Shown here in pieces: positions 10,001 through 22,772 of a stretch of DNA of 64,000 bases; positions within the stretch are counted from its first letter, which is position 1; each line of letters opens with the position of its first letter. Source of the stretch: Aplysia californica. Lineage: Eukaryota > Mollusca > Gastropoda > Aplysiida > Aplysiidae. A program made the position numbers and the translations under genes. The stretch lies in assembly GCF_000002075.1 (NCBI RefSeq), contig NW_004797486.1, positions 941,050-1,005,049 on the forward strand. The letters are read 5' to 3'. A model generated the notes under the pieces. That model was not told where the DNA came from and did not search any database. It saw nothing but the letters and a program-made list of their open reading frames with translations.

Positions 10001-13000
10001 CCAATTTTTGTCGAGCAGTAATCTAAACCAAAAAGACAACTGCAGTGCTGATTCCAGGTCTACTTTGGATACTATATCAAACACCCGAATGGAATTGGTT
10101 GACGAAGTAGAAATCACAGGAAAACTAATTCCTGACAGCAAACAGACCGAAGGCTGGGGATATTCACAAACCTCTTCAAAAACTGCCACGACACACACTT
10201 TATCTGAAGCAGGGTTGGACGAGAAAAGTAATGAGGTTCATACTAGAACACCTTTCAATAACTCTAAAGAAGAATATGAAATTGGGTTATCGGTTCCCAA
10301 ACATTATGGATGGTGGCAACACAAGAAAGACGACAAACATTCCAAAGGTTTTATGCACCAGGAACATGAACAATATGTATATCCAAATATAGGTGGTCAT
10401 AATAAGATCTCTAATGACGGTGCCTCTATCACTAACTTCGAAGAACATCGCTCAGAGATAAAAAAGAGTGAGCAAATATTCGATCAGCGAGCAGGGCATG
10501 GGGATGGTTGTACTAGTGCCCATTCTAGCGTTGCAGAAGTGGTGAAATCACCAGGAAATACATCCTTACTTTCATTTCCGAGTGAACGCTTCAACCATGT
10601 CTTCAACACAAGGAATGAGAAAAATCTTGCGAAAGCGCAGTTCAAAGAACAAAAATCTTTGTATAACATACACGATTCGGGTACGAAGATGACACGGGTG
10701 CAACATGAAAGTGATGACCCTGGTTTGTATGCAAACCAAAAACTGTCATTCGGTGGTACGATTGGAGGGGAGTACGATCCAGTGTCATCAGAAGTGCTGT
10801 TGCCAAAATGTCGCCGCGGTACTGAAGAAGGTGATTCTTTCATCAATTCTCCCGTGAAACCGGAGCTCTCTTATCAAGATTCGAGTCAAAGACAAAAGGA
10901 TGTCAGCTCGTCAGGACCACTTGAGCCTCGCTCTGAATCTTCAAATGTATCGACCTCTTCCCATTTACAAGACGGTTCTCAACCGTTTAAGGACAACTCA
11001 ACAAGTAACAGAAACACACATCCTGTTCCTGAATATGCCCAGTCATTACTTGGCCTAAACAAATTAACTCGAAATTGGCTACCCAGTAATACCCAGGAAA
11101 GCGGACCTCAGAATGTCTTAACTGGCAAATATACTCACTCATTTGGAGAATCTGGTCCTTCCAAAATGGTTCCCCCAAAAAGCGATAATGGAAGGGGGAA
11201 AATTCTGGATTCCATTGTGAACTCTCTGCATTCTAACCAGAGACCGTCAAATGAACAAACTGTAAACAGTCGTTTGTCGAATTCTTGTGACACTAGGACG
11301 GCTAAAAGAACTTGCACCGATGATCAAGACTTCAACAGAAAATGGCAAAGGGTTCCCCAAGCCCTTTCATACTTAGATACTCAAGTTGAAACGAATCCTG
11401 AAAATCTGAGTGGAAAACAAAGCTCTAAGCAAAGTGACCAAGCTGACAGTGAGCTAACAACATCCTCGATACTTGCCACAATACCCCCAGGATTTTACGT
11501 GGATAATTACCAGTCTATTCGTGCCGCTGGCTCCGAATTCCCCAAAGGAGATGGATCGAACAATACCCGGAAGGTAAGTGATCGTTTTAAGACTGGTGAG
11601 GACGATTGTTCTCTAATGAATTCACAAGGAGATCAGGGACACTTCTCATTGGGAAAAAGACCGGTTAGGAAGAATTCGTGTCGACAAATATCAGAACCAT
11701 ACAATGTTACAAATATAAATAAAATGAATAATCACCTGGTCTTACCTGATACTCGTAAAGAAGCACATACCATAAACAGGCAATCAAGGCATAAACAGAG
11801 CGGCTTTTATCTGGAGAAAATGGAAGGGCCCCAAACAAAGAAGGGCCGTGTGGACAAGACAATCGTAAAGCTTTTAAATATCGAAGAAGTCTTATATCAG
11901 GCGGAAATGGAATTTCTCCAAGTGAAGAAACGTCATTTGGAAGAGGTAATAGCTAAAATAAGGAATGCCAACAGAAGCTCAAGTCAGATAAAAGAGGAAT
12001 TGCTTCGCCAGCACACACACCTGGACGAGAAAACAAGTCAGTTCTATCTAAAAAATACTGTGAAACGCACTGCTGCTCATACTGGTCAAGAGGCAAAGGA
12101 GTTTATAAACAGCGATGGCAGTAAGAAAGCGGGCCTCCAGGACCTAGAAAACTTGTTGCGTATTGAGGGAACACATCGTGAGGAGACTACATTTCAAAAA
12201 AATATAAAAGATAAACACTTTGATCCGTGCGCTCTCATTAGGCTCCAGTCAAAGAGGCTGCCGGTGCAGGGGCAAAGCTCAGTTCAAGCAACCGAAGTTT
12301 CTACAGCAGGAAAAAGACTGCTTGCACCTTCGATAAACGTACATACTTCACAAAAGGAAAGAGACCATGGTGAAACTGATTGCTTTGGCCACAAACGTGC
12401 AAAGACGGAGGACCAAGTCGATAAGCGAAACATAAAAGAAATTAATGAGGAGTTTGAACTTACAGGCTGGTCACCGAGGTCAACAGAGCTACAGTTGAGG
12501 AACAGGCAGTTGATCAGTTTCCAGGCACCGGCAGAGTTGGTAACTACTCATGGAGAATATGTCCCTACTCTGAACGTTGTGGGGAACTCTGAACAAAACA
12601 GTGATAGGGCAAGACGGTCGGTTGAGCAAAATATAAGCACACGAAACATAAACAAGGATTCAGATTCGAACTCAAAGCTCGAGAAGGCGAAAAAGAATCG
12701 GAAACCAACCGACTTTTATCAGTGTGAAAGGATTCTCCAAAAAGCGAAGAAAACAAATTCATCAGCCAAATCAGCCAAAAAAATTGCCGAGAATTCTTTA
12801 AAGTTGTCGAAGAGCATTGTTTCTAGGAAGAAAGACCCACATGGATACAGAAGGCTTGCTGGTACCGGTAACTTACATTCGACAAAAAATCCAAAGAATA
12901 GACCAGTGGGTTCCCCTATGAAGATATATGATATCAATCCAATACGGAGGACTTTCGGAGACGACTATTTTGACGACGTTCCTGTAGTAGGAAAATACTC

Positions 13001-16000
13001 ATCTGGAAGTGGCAGAGATAAGTGTAGACGAACTGCGGAGGCAAGTGGCGAAAGAGTTGAGCTTTCTACAAAACTCTACCACCCATGTTCAAGTTTTCAA
13101 AAGGCATTACGCCAAACGCGGAAAAAAGACAACGCTGTTTCTTTGACACCAGTGGCATCAAGGAAACACGACACTGTACCTTTGCTTCATAGGACCCCGT
13201 CTAAACCCAATCAATCATTGTCAAAAAGTTCGAAAAGAAATCGAATTGAATCAAAGTGTTCAAAGAATATAAACAAACGAATTGATGGATGTTCAAAGTT
13301 CAAAACTCGTCTTCCAAGTCTCACACACGGTTCTAGAATCAAAAACCTTGAAAACTATGCCTATGCACGAGAATTAAGCTTGATTGAGAGGAAAGGTGAT
13401 AAGATCAAGCCTGCCCTTTCCTCGAGTAAGCAGGTACAGCACCCGTCACCCAAACATGTATGCGCTTCTGGAACTGAGAATACAAGTGAATTTGAAAGAC
13501 ACGTAAACAAAGTGAAGAGACGCTCTGTAACTTTGAAGCGAATTTGTTTCAAAACAAAAGACAAAACCACAACGTTTTCTGACACAACAGCACAGCGAGG
13601 ACGACCCCACTTGGCAAAGTTCAAAACGAAAGACTATTCTCCAGCAGCGCTGCCTAACACAACACCCATGCCTGTGTCCGCTGGAGTGAGCACAAGCACG
13701 ACAATAGCCTCTACAGTTCTAAGTAGTAAAATGGCAAAATCAACGGACTCGACAATGAAATCACTCACCTCGAAAAGTAAAGCAAAGCATCGACAGTGCT
13801 CAAAGTCAAGCCCAAAAGCTGATTCTCCAATAATACAAGTGCTTCCACGAAGGAGTGTTAACAAAGCAAGAACCTTTAGCGTTTCAAAAAGTCCCATGAA
13901 ACGATCACCAATACCACAAAGCAGATCGAAACAATCCATAGCTAAAGACGGGTTTATTTCTCCTCTATTAAGCCCACCGATACATGTGCCTCCCCTAGCG
14001 AATTCAAGCTTGGTCAGCTCCCTTCAATCCCCAAAGAAGACATCAGGAAACATTACTATCAAATCTTGTGCCACTTATACTTCAACAAAGCACCTGTCAG
14101 TAACTTCCAAGGCAATGCGCCAGTCTACTCCAACTAATCGTCTGACAATTAAGTCAAAGGCAAAGCGCCACTCTCTTGAAACGATCAGGAGTGTATCTCC
14201 GCAGATGACGACAAACAGAACCGAGAGATATATTCCGAATAAAAAGAGAAAAGAGTCAGAAGTCATGAAACAAACGCTGGAAAAACGAGGAATATCAATA
14301 CAATCGACAGAAAACGATGAGTTTTTGGCAATGCATTCTAGCATGGCCAAACCTGTGCTTACACAAGTGAATACACATATGACTAGGTGCCCTCATAATA
14401 TTCCAAAGATAATGAGGACAAAATCAGGAGACATGCCAGTCGAGTGTAAACAGAAGCTAACCCGTATACATTTTCTAAAGAGACACACAACGGGGCATCA
14501 TCCCAAAGCAAAACAACAGAGGGTAACCAGAACTGCACCGTACCAACTAGGTTCAAGCAGCATTAACTCTTCTCACACCCAAAAAGAAAAGACAACGAGA
14601 CCAGTGTTTTCGACGAAAACTTCAAGAGAACAAAATATGAAGTCCTCAAAGAAGCCCATTGCTCTTGTAATGCAGGCGAGCCAGTCTAAACGTGGGTCTA
14701 AGGGAGAAGTCTTGATCAAATTTACTGAGCCACCCACAGTTCAAACGACATCGGTCCAGGCGGAAACGTCGCTTTCTGGAGATGACCTGCAAAGAAAACA
14801 AAACCAATCAAGAGAAAAGGAAGGAAGACATGATCTGCCAGCGATGAACTTAAGTGTTTCCAAGGCCGTGTTCTCATCAATGAGTAGAATCTCGCCGGCG
14901 ACAAGTAATCGTTATGAGAAGACCAACTGGTTTGGAACAAAGCCAGTTGTCATCTCCAATGAGGCTGACGACAAGAATCTGAATAGAAAATCTACGCCAT
15001 CTCTGCCTGGTTCACGGAGACAAAAGCCGCTTATAGAAACATTAATAACGAAATCTCCGTCCTGTTCTGAAAACTTGAGTAACAGTTCTGTATGCCAGGT
15101 TCGGCAAACAGCAGGGGCTCTTGGTGATAACAAAATAAGTAATCCAAAACATACACCTTGTGCAGCAAGCACAAGTTACACTGCGCTTGTCCCACACAGT
15201 GACACATCATTGGGAAAGTCGAACCTCGAGTCTGCAAAGGGAATACACGTAAACCAAATCAAAGCAAATCTGTGTAGGAGCAAAACCCGTAACGTCAACA
15301 CAACCCGAGGTAAAGACAGCGGAGGCCGAGTTTCAAAGTATTCCGGCCTGAAACCTTCGTCTGCACAAAGAACTAATCTTCAATTGTATAAAGATTCCAT
15401 AAGCTTATTGCCAGATGCGTTAAATAGTCTGAAAAAGAATTCTACTGTGTCTAGCGGACTTTCTTCATCGACGACATCAGAAGCGTCATTGCAAACTATA
15501 TCAAATAGAAACCGAAACAATAAAGTGAGCTCCCACAGCATTAGAAGGAATTTTTCACCTGGACAAAAAGGTAGCGAATATCAATTTACAACTCCAGCTA
15601 CAGGGAATATTGACGAAAGCACAGAATCAAACTATAATGTAAAGCAAGCGCTAACTCCAAATTCTACACGAGAGACTCTAATAATTACACCCATAAACAA
15701 GGTTCAAATGGCGAGTTCTGTATCAACAAAAAAACAAGATCCAAGAGAATTCTCTAAGTTTTATAATCAGAAACGTGTTGAAAAACGGCAAGGGTCTTTG
15801 CAAAAATCATCTGCAAATGAACTAAGCCAAATGCCACTTCAAAGTGCGATAACTGTTGCTGTAGAACCAACGTCCAGGCCATTAACTGATGGTTTGCCGT
15901 CGGTACCCTTCCAAACGACAGAAACCGTAGTGGTCACATCATCGCCTCTACAGTGGCCCCCGCCAGCACCAGACCCAGCACATATCGCTATCAAGTCAGC

Positions 16001-17498
16001 TGAGAGAGTCAATCCACAAACGCTCGGGCCGGCACGAGGAGTTTTCCCAAAGACTGCGCCAAAAGCCTCTAGAATAACACCATGTATATCGTCCTTGGCT
16101 ACACCTCTCTTTATACAGCCCCGGGCCTCTAATCTTCCATGCATTTCTAAAACCCTTATGTCAGGGCCATATCCCACAAAACTCCAACACGTTCCCTTAC
16201 CTCAAAACTCGCCACTATTCCAATCGTTCCCACAATGTGGCCACCCACAGCAAACCGCCTTGCCTTCCGAATCAAGAACCCAGTCCTCACTGCCACAGAA
16301 CTACTTAACATGTCAACTGATGCCACAAAGCTCAGCGTTGTCGCTTTTCACGCCTGCGACACTGTCAACTCAGAATCGAATGGGAGCGTGGTCCGTAAAA
16401 AGAGGTCTTTTACCTGATCCTGTAACCCCCATACGGCAAACAGTGCCAGAACTGTCGTATCTGTCAGAACTACCACCATTGTGTACGCAATCCCAATCGT
16501 TGATGACGCATTTCCCGCCTACCTCGCAATCAGGATCATTCCATGCTCAGCTAGCGCCAGTTTTATCAAGTTCAACCGTGCCAACACAACAAGCACTGCC
16601 TACAGCATCATTCCCATCACCACCACCTCCACCACCATCATTACCACCACCACCACCCCCACNNNNNNNNNNNNNNNNNNNNNNNNNNNNNNNNNNNNNN
16701 NNNNNNNNNNNNNNNNNNNNNNNNNNNNNNNNNNNNNNNNNNNNNNNNNNNNNNNNNNNNNNNNNNNNNNNNNNNNNNNNNNNNNNNNNNNNNNNNNNNN
16801 NNNNNNNNNNNNNNNNNNNNNNNNNNNNNNNNNNNNNNNNNNNNNNNNNNNNNNNNNNNNNNNNNNNNNNNNNNNNNNNNNNNNNNNNNNNNNNNNNNNN
16901 NNNNNNNNNNNNNNNNNNNNNNNNNNNNNNNNNNNNNNNNNNNNNNNNNNNNNNNNNNNNNNNNNNNNNNNNNNNNNNNNNNNNNNNNNNNNNNNNNNNN
17001 NNNNNNNNNNNNNNNNNNNNNNNNNNNNNNNNNNNNNNNNNNNNNNNNNNNNNNNNNNNNNNNNNNNNNNNNNNNNNNNNNNNNNNNNNNNNNNNNNNNN
17101 NGCCACCACCACCACCTCCACCCCCATCCCCATCATTACCACCACCTCCACTTCCCACATCGCCGCCACCCCCACCACCTCCACCACCTCCATCTCTACC
17201 AGCCTCACCATCGTATTCACGGTCATCATCACCATCCCCACAACCATTCTCACCACCACCACCGCTCGCACAACCATATTCACCATCATCACCACCGCTC
17301 GCACAACCATATTCACCATCATCACCACCGCTAGCACAACCATATTCACCCTCATCACCACCGCTATCCTCACCTTTATCACCACCGCCGTCGCCACTAT
17401 CACCGCCACCACTATCACCGCCACCACTATCACCGCCACCACGTAAGCGTTCACGGACAGCTTATCACAAAGTCGTATATACAACTTTCCCCCGCTAA
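7054..17498 (+). CDS. Giant terminal exon of an unrecognised Gln/Ser/Pro-rich protein (5' part not found)
   Basis: One open frame of about 3,480 codons runs from a good acceptor (TTTTTCGTTTCAG at 7041-7053) to TAA at 17496-17498. The upstream side of the acceptor has a stop in frame, so earlier coding exons or a start at the first internal in-frame ATG (7236) are both possible. Counting from 7182 as residue 1: a Pro/Tyr-rich start; a Gln-rich block at ~494-760; Ser/Asn/Thr-rich low complexity; a predicted coiled coil at ~1560-1635 (IEEVLYQAEMEFLQVKKRHL); a basic Ser/Lys/Arg region at ~1800-2550; a polyproline tail from ~3140 with LAQPYSPSSPP repeats and a basic end RKRSR. No catalytic domain, zinc finger or membrane segment was seen. 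The composition is that of a large disordered, probably nuclear, scaffold or transcription/RNA-processing protein, but this is inference. A 439-base gap lies in the proline tail, so length and frame there are not certain. Confidence 0.75.
8660..9470 (+). repeat. CAG/CAA-rich polyglutamine-coding tract
   Basis: Interrupted glutamine codons (mixed CAA and CAG) broken by His, Leu, Glu and Pro codons. The longest pure run is about 11 Gln near 8860-8885. Codon mixing suggests protein-level selection for Gln more than a fresh triplet expansion. Confidence 0.85.
16663..17101. other. Assembly gap (439 N) inside the polyproline coding region
   Basis: A run of N flanked on both sides by CCA/CCN proline codons in the main frame. 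439 is not a multiple of three, yet proline coding resumes in the frame that the stated length gives. The length may be an estimate, so the number of residues spanned is unknown. Confidence 1.
17262..17366 (+). repeat. 33-bp tandem repeat encoding LAQPYSPSSPP
   Basis: Just over three units start at 17262, 17295, 17328 and (partial) 17361. Each encodes P-L-A-Q-P-Y-S-P-S-S-P. A 15-bp SPPPL-type repeat follows at about 17395-17440. Confidence 0.9.
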
Positions 17499-18310
17499 GC
17501 CATTCTTTCAGAGAACCATGTTCCGAGGAGAGAAACGGCAATGTCTCGAACTTCATCCTACACCACACTCGTCTGCAGTGGTACAACGACACAAAGCGCT
17601 CGACCCACATGTTGCAACAGCACCAGCATTTATTCCACTTCGCTAGACATGTTACGATTCAACGTACCAGCCCTCTGTCACAACAGCAGCAACATTTCCA
17701 ACCAGTTTGACACGTTTTCAATCGACGTTCCAGCCGTGTTTTATACGACAACGTCACCCCGTCAAGTCATTTGGAACACCAGAGCCAATATTTCCGATCA
17801 GATTCAGAGCCACATCTTTGGTGCACTCAACGCCAATGTCATTATCTGTTCAGGTGCGACCAACACCATCCACAATCTGAAGAAAGAACGCCACCTCACG
17901 ATTTGAAACAACGGTCATTACCGTTCATGTAAATTGTTATTTCCGCACAGTCTGTTCCTACACATGTTGAGCCATTGACGCAACCACTGGACACAACGCT
18001 GGGCCCTTGTATAGTGGAACCATCCTCATAACTAAATTGTCGAAACAACAATTCTTGTCATTAGGTTAGGCTAACTGAAAAGCCCAAAAAAAAATCCTTA
18101 TTGTAACTGGAATCATCACTGTAGGCTTACATGTAATTCCTAGCACTTGGCGTTTGCCCTCTGCAGTCCCTTTGACAGCCATAAGATCAACGCTGTTTAA
18201 AATTAACTATTCTGCATCCATGAAAGTAATTGTTTCGAAACACCGTCCCCATGGGAATAAGAATAAGTGAATTAAAAAATAAAGTTCTGTCTTCGGAATA
18301 AAGTTTTTTT
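17499..18310 (+). promoter_or_regulatory. 3' UTR and poly(A) signals of the giant exon
   Basis: Two AATAAA hexamers lie at 18278-18283 and 18297-18302, about 800 bp after the stop, followed by a T-rich stretch. The first ~400 bp after the stop still look coding-like in other frames (S/T/P/Q-rich), so some of it could be lost or shifted C-terminal sequence. CACGTAAGC at 17441-17449 resembles a splice donor, but no partner acceptor is evident. Confidence 0.6.
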
Positions 18311-20217
18311 AAATTTTAAGTTAAAGAGCCATCAACCCACACCACTCACTAAACTCAGTGCCTAAACCGTTTTCCTTTTCACTCTTCAGATGATCTGAGA
18401 GAGAATACCCAAGCTTCTTTAGTGGCAACGTGGAGCAGCACTCAACAGATATTGTGCCATGAGGAGGTGGCAGTCTGACGTCATAAAAAAGCACAGCACT
18501 GACAAAATTAAGACATTTAAGGAAAAAACAACTTCTCGGAGAGTTGATCCAGTGGACTTTCTCTTGCTACTGGGGAATAATGTCTGTCCCAGAACTTGGG
18601 TGGTTTGTACATGTTCTGGCATGACTTTTTTCTTTTCTTCTTCCTCTTTTTTTTGTTTGTTTGAAAGTGCTCCCTCCTTTCAAAATGTGACTGTAGTCAT
18701 TGTCAAAACATCAAATTTCCAGAGCATACCAAAGACTTTAGAGTGACATCAAAACTACAAATACAGAAATGTGGCGGTGGAAAGGGGAAAACATCGGGAA
18801 CCGTATGAAATGAAACGTATAAAACAATCCACATTCCCTCCCCTCTCTCCTGTCAGGCATGCAGTATGCAGGCAAGCCCGCACACAGTAGCCCCCATAAA
18901 AAGCATTTCTCATGTATTAGATTAAAGAAGAATACCGCCTAGGCAATTAATTCTCCTATCATACCCTGCCTCCTCTTCCATTTCATCTTTATTTGAGTAG
19001 AGACATTTAGAACATTGGTAGGAAACCTGAGTCAAGACTGGGAAAGGTTCATTGTAGCCCTTAGCAAAAGGGGATAAAAATGTGTTACTTTAGTCTCTGA
19101 AATCATCTTATTTGTTGGATACCACTTTGAATCGTAACTAAATTTGAGTACATAAATGTACCATCTTTGCGTGTAATTAAGTGTAAGCGTGAGGAGCTTG
19201 AAAGGGTAAGCGTTTGCAAGCACTTTTTTTCAATCACAAAAGTTTACTCTCTTGCATTTTATACTTTTATGTTGTCTTTCTTGACAATGTCAATGATTTG
19301 TGTCGTTTTTCTCTTGCTTTCTAATTTTAAAAAACGTTGTACATTAATATATTATTTTCACTTTTTAAAAGGACAAACAATTCTAAAGAATTTGACGTTA
19401 AACTTTTTAACAATTACATGTAAAAGTATAAACATGACATTAATGCTTTACACATCTTACATAATAATATGAAATAGAAAGGGAGATTTTTCAAATTCCT
19501 TCAAATTCAGAATATTAATAATATTTTTATGAAAAATGATTAAATTTTCTGGAACTGAGATTCTAGGCCTTCAAATTCAAAGTTTTACTTATTGGCATCA
19601 TGATGTACGAGCTTACTTCTCGCATTCATTGGGTATTGCTGTCCTTTGTGTAAATACTACAAATAGTGTGTATTAAAACATTAGTAAAGGAATTCCTCGG
19701 AGAGATATAAAATGCAATAGAATTCAATTACTCGTACAATATATTTCGCTCAGTGGTATTAATTCATTTTTAGTGTTGCGTTGCAAAACATGTATTTATG
19801 AGAATAATGAATGATTAAAAAAGTATTGTCAATACAATTTTTAAGAACACGTTTTTTTAACGGATTTTCTCAATTTCCCCCAATTGTTTAAAAATAAATA
19901 AAATGTGTACCCAAAAAAATTGATCTATGGTAACCAACACATTACTGTGTAAGCTGTTGTAGGCCAAACAACTCATGGCTGCGTACTCAGTGTTTTTGAT
20001 CCCCTTTCCAAATACGCCAATTCTAGTTACACTGGTTTTTTTTTACTTGTTTCCTTTCCATCAGAGGACTTTCATGACTACCAGCATCTGTGGTTACGAC
20101 TACTAGTGTCTGTGGTGTAATGTTTGTGCTCTTTGTTATTACAAACACAAGATATGCGTTCGACTTCCCTGGTGAAGTACATGTATTATTAAGTCTCTCC
20201 GGCTGTCTGCTGTATTT
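18311..20217. other. AT-rich intergenic stretch, nothing recognised
   Basis: Short chance ORFs only, with many stops in all frames. No splice-framed coding segments, RNA genes or paired repeats were found by eye. Confidence 0.6.
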
Positions 20218-20397
20218 TACTGTGGCTTTATGCACCCCCACATAATTTAGCAAAATTTTATCATTTTTGCATAATTTCTATTTTCCTTTATCATTCTTTG
20301 TTAAAATTAACAGAATCGCATAATTTCACATTATTTGGGCTCAGTTTGCATAATTTCATAATTGTTTTTGTGTGCATAAAACCACGGGGACAGATCT
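20218..20397. mobile_element. MITE family B, copy 1
   Basis: Begins GTGGCTTTATGCACCCC and ends GCATAAAACCACGGGGACAG, which are inverted versions of each other. The interior repeats CATAATTT motifs and closely matches 26088-26272. Confidence 0.7.
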
Positions 20398-21888
20398 CAC
20401 TGTGCCCTTGAAGGCAGGGTTGAAGCAGCCAATTTACACTGTGTCAATGGGGTTCTAAAACATAATTATTTTGTTACATTCACATGACTTCACAAAGTCT
20501 TCTGGCTAATACATTTTACACCACCTGTCTTCCTGGGGTCTCAAGCATGGCAGCCTGTTTGTTTGGCATCCAGATGCTATCATTGACTAATTTCTGTCCC
20601 TGGTGACAGCAGGGAAGTAAGTTGAAATACCAATTCGGACATGGTTAGTGACGAAATCCATGATCTTAAGATCGTGATTTATTTTAGTTTCTGAGGATTT
20701 GTCCTCTTGCATGCCCCGAAATCATGCGGAGAAGGGAGACGATCCTCTAAAAATATCATGTTTTTAAAAAAAATTCATTAATCTTTTATTTTTTAAAAAC
20801 AAAATGATCAGGAAAAAATGCAAATGTTAGGAAAAGAATATTGTTTGCAATGGGCCAGTTTCTGTGGTGGTACAGTATGGGCAAGTCATTTGTTTCTCCC
20901 ATTATAGTTGTAACTATCAGGTTTTCACTCGTTACCCATCTATTTCATCAAATCAAAAGATAGCCAGTCCCTCTAGTGACTTAAAAATTCGTTGGCGGAG
21001 TGATGAAATCCCGTAACCCGCAATATTTTCGAAATTCGTTATTTTGTGGTTTACTGTCTTCTCCCACATTGTGTCAAAAGCAGAAGATTAAATTAGAAAG
21101 AGAAATTATGAAAGAAAAACTTACTATTGTGAACCGGCTTAATTGAAGCTCATAACTGACATTGTCTGGTGCATTTACCTCGTATATACCTGATTGAATA
21201 AAGAAATATTTCATTCATTCATTCTTTTATTCATTCACTTTATATCAGTCAGTTCAGAAATGCAAATATGGTCATAAGTGAAGGAATTACATTATGTTAA
21301 TCTATTTGAAATCCTGTTATAGGGATGACTATCGCGTTGGTAAACAAGATGTTCTCATCAAGCACAAAGTTAACTCATAATTTAAGGCGACAGTCATACT
21401 GAACTTGAAATGACAGGTGACAATAGTCCTTACTATTAACTAAGTCTAGGTGACAAGAACAATGCACTCTCCAGATGTCAACATGCCTTTTTTTTTTTAA
21501 ATCAAAGAGTGGATACGGTTTCATACCTTCTCGGACTATGAATCCGCTGAGTAGTCGAATCCTCCAGTTGTGGTTGAGACCAAACTGAACTTAACCATGT
21601 ACTTGATGACCCTGAAGTCTTTAGAGGACATTGTGACAAATTTGCGCCCCAACAACACAAGTAATACGGACATTTTAATTTCCGTCTGATTTGAATATTT
21701 CCTTCCAACTGTGCTTATCACCTAGATCTTTACACCCTCCAAGGGCTGGTTTGGAAACCACTGGGCAGACCACGTTCCACGAATTGACCCCAGCCACCAT
21801 GTTGCAATCCTTTCCAGGGCTGTCCCTGAGTGATAATAATATGTGGGGTCAAGGAAGTATCAGCATCATCCCAGACTGAAGGCTCAAT
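20398..21888. other. Intergenic, nothing recognised
   Basis: AT-rich sequence with a short (CATT)n run near 21210-21240. The small ORFs around 21.5-21.9 kb lack splice context and familiar motifs. Confidence 0.5.
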
Positions 21889-22538
21889 CCGAGTGGATCC
21901 GGGCGTTTCTCGTCTGTGGAACATCTTATCGGGAGAATTTTTTCACTATGAAAATAACTAGAGCGCACGGAGTGCGTACGATTCGTTTCCACAAGTTTCC
22001 AATGTGTTGTCCCTTCACGGGGACCAACTAAGTGCAGCGCTTAGATTTGATCCGTGATTCGGCAAAACCTCCAGGCGGGAGGGATTTTAGAGACACATTT
22101 TTTCTCAAATCTCAATTTTGATTACAGATTTGATATCAGCGTGCAAAATGACACTAGTTTAATACCAAACACACAAAAACATATCATTATCTACGTCGTT
22201 GATAAATATGTACCCAGTAGAGCCTGCAATTCTGCCTTCTTCTCCTCATCCAATATAGGAGCATCAAAGTTATTACGTTCATAATACATGTAATACAAGT
22301 AAGACGCTCAGACGCTGTTATGATCATCTAGATCTACATCTAGGCCAGCATAGCATGCCCCAACCCCGACCTACTAACATACCTTCAACTAGATGACGTA
22401 AGCTAAAAATATCACCCCAAAATGCCTATCGGGGAAAAAAACGAGAGAGAACGAAGCAACACCGCGCGTGGTCTCGTTCCGACTTGGAACCGTTCTCGGA
22501 TGGGAAATCTCGTCCGAGAAACGCTCAGATCCACTCGG
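21889..22538. mobile_element. Inverted-repeat element (MITE candidate)
   Basis: CCGAGTGGATCCGGGCGTTT starts at 21889. Its near-perfect reverse complement (AAACGCTCAGATCCACTCGG) ends at 22538. The arms match over 23-24 bp with two mismatches and enclose about 600 bp without a gene. Confidence 0.55.
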
Positions 22539-22772
22539 TGGGCACCCTGAGTCGGCACCAACACCAGTGTCGCCTGGAATCACGCCCCACACCATACTGA
22601 CGTTTCACCAGGCAGCTGTGGGTCAGCTGCTGAATTATTAACCACGAGGTCACAGCAACACGATCTGTAGACCACATTCCTAGGTCCATTTCACATTCTG
22701 GCACCTTAGCCATTTTTCCACTTTTACTGGAGCCTGATTCCGAGACACACCTCATTTGTGATGCCAGCATGA

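Noticed and set aside
16481-17610. ORFs rich in Thr/Ile/Ser or Val/Met across the proline region on both strands
   Set aside because: Created by the CCA-type repeats and the N gap; the main proline frame is the continuous one.
22389-22595. Small minus-strand protein near 22.5 kb
   Set aside because: It overlaps the inverted repeat arm and shows no splice context or motif.
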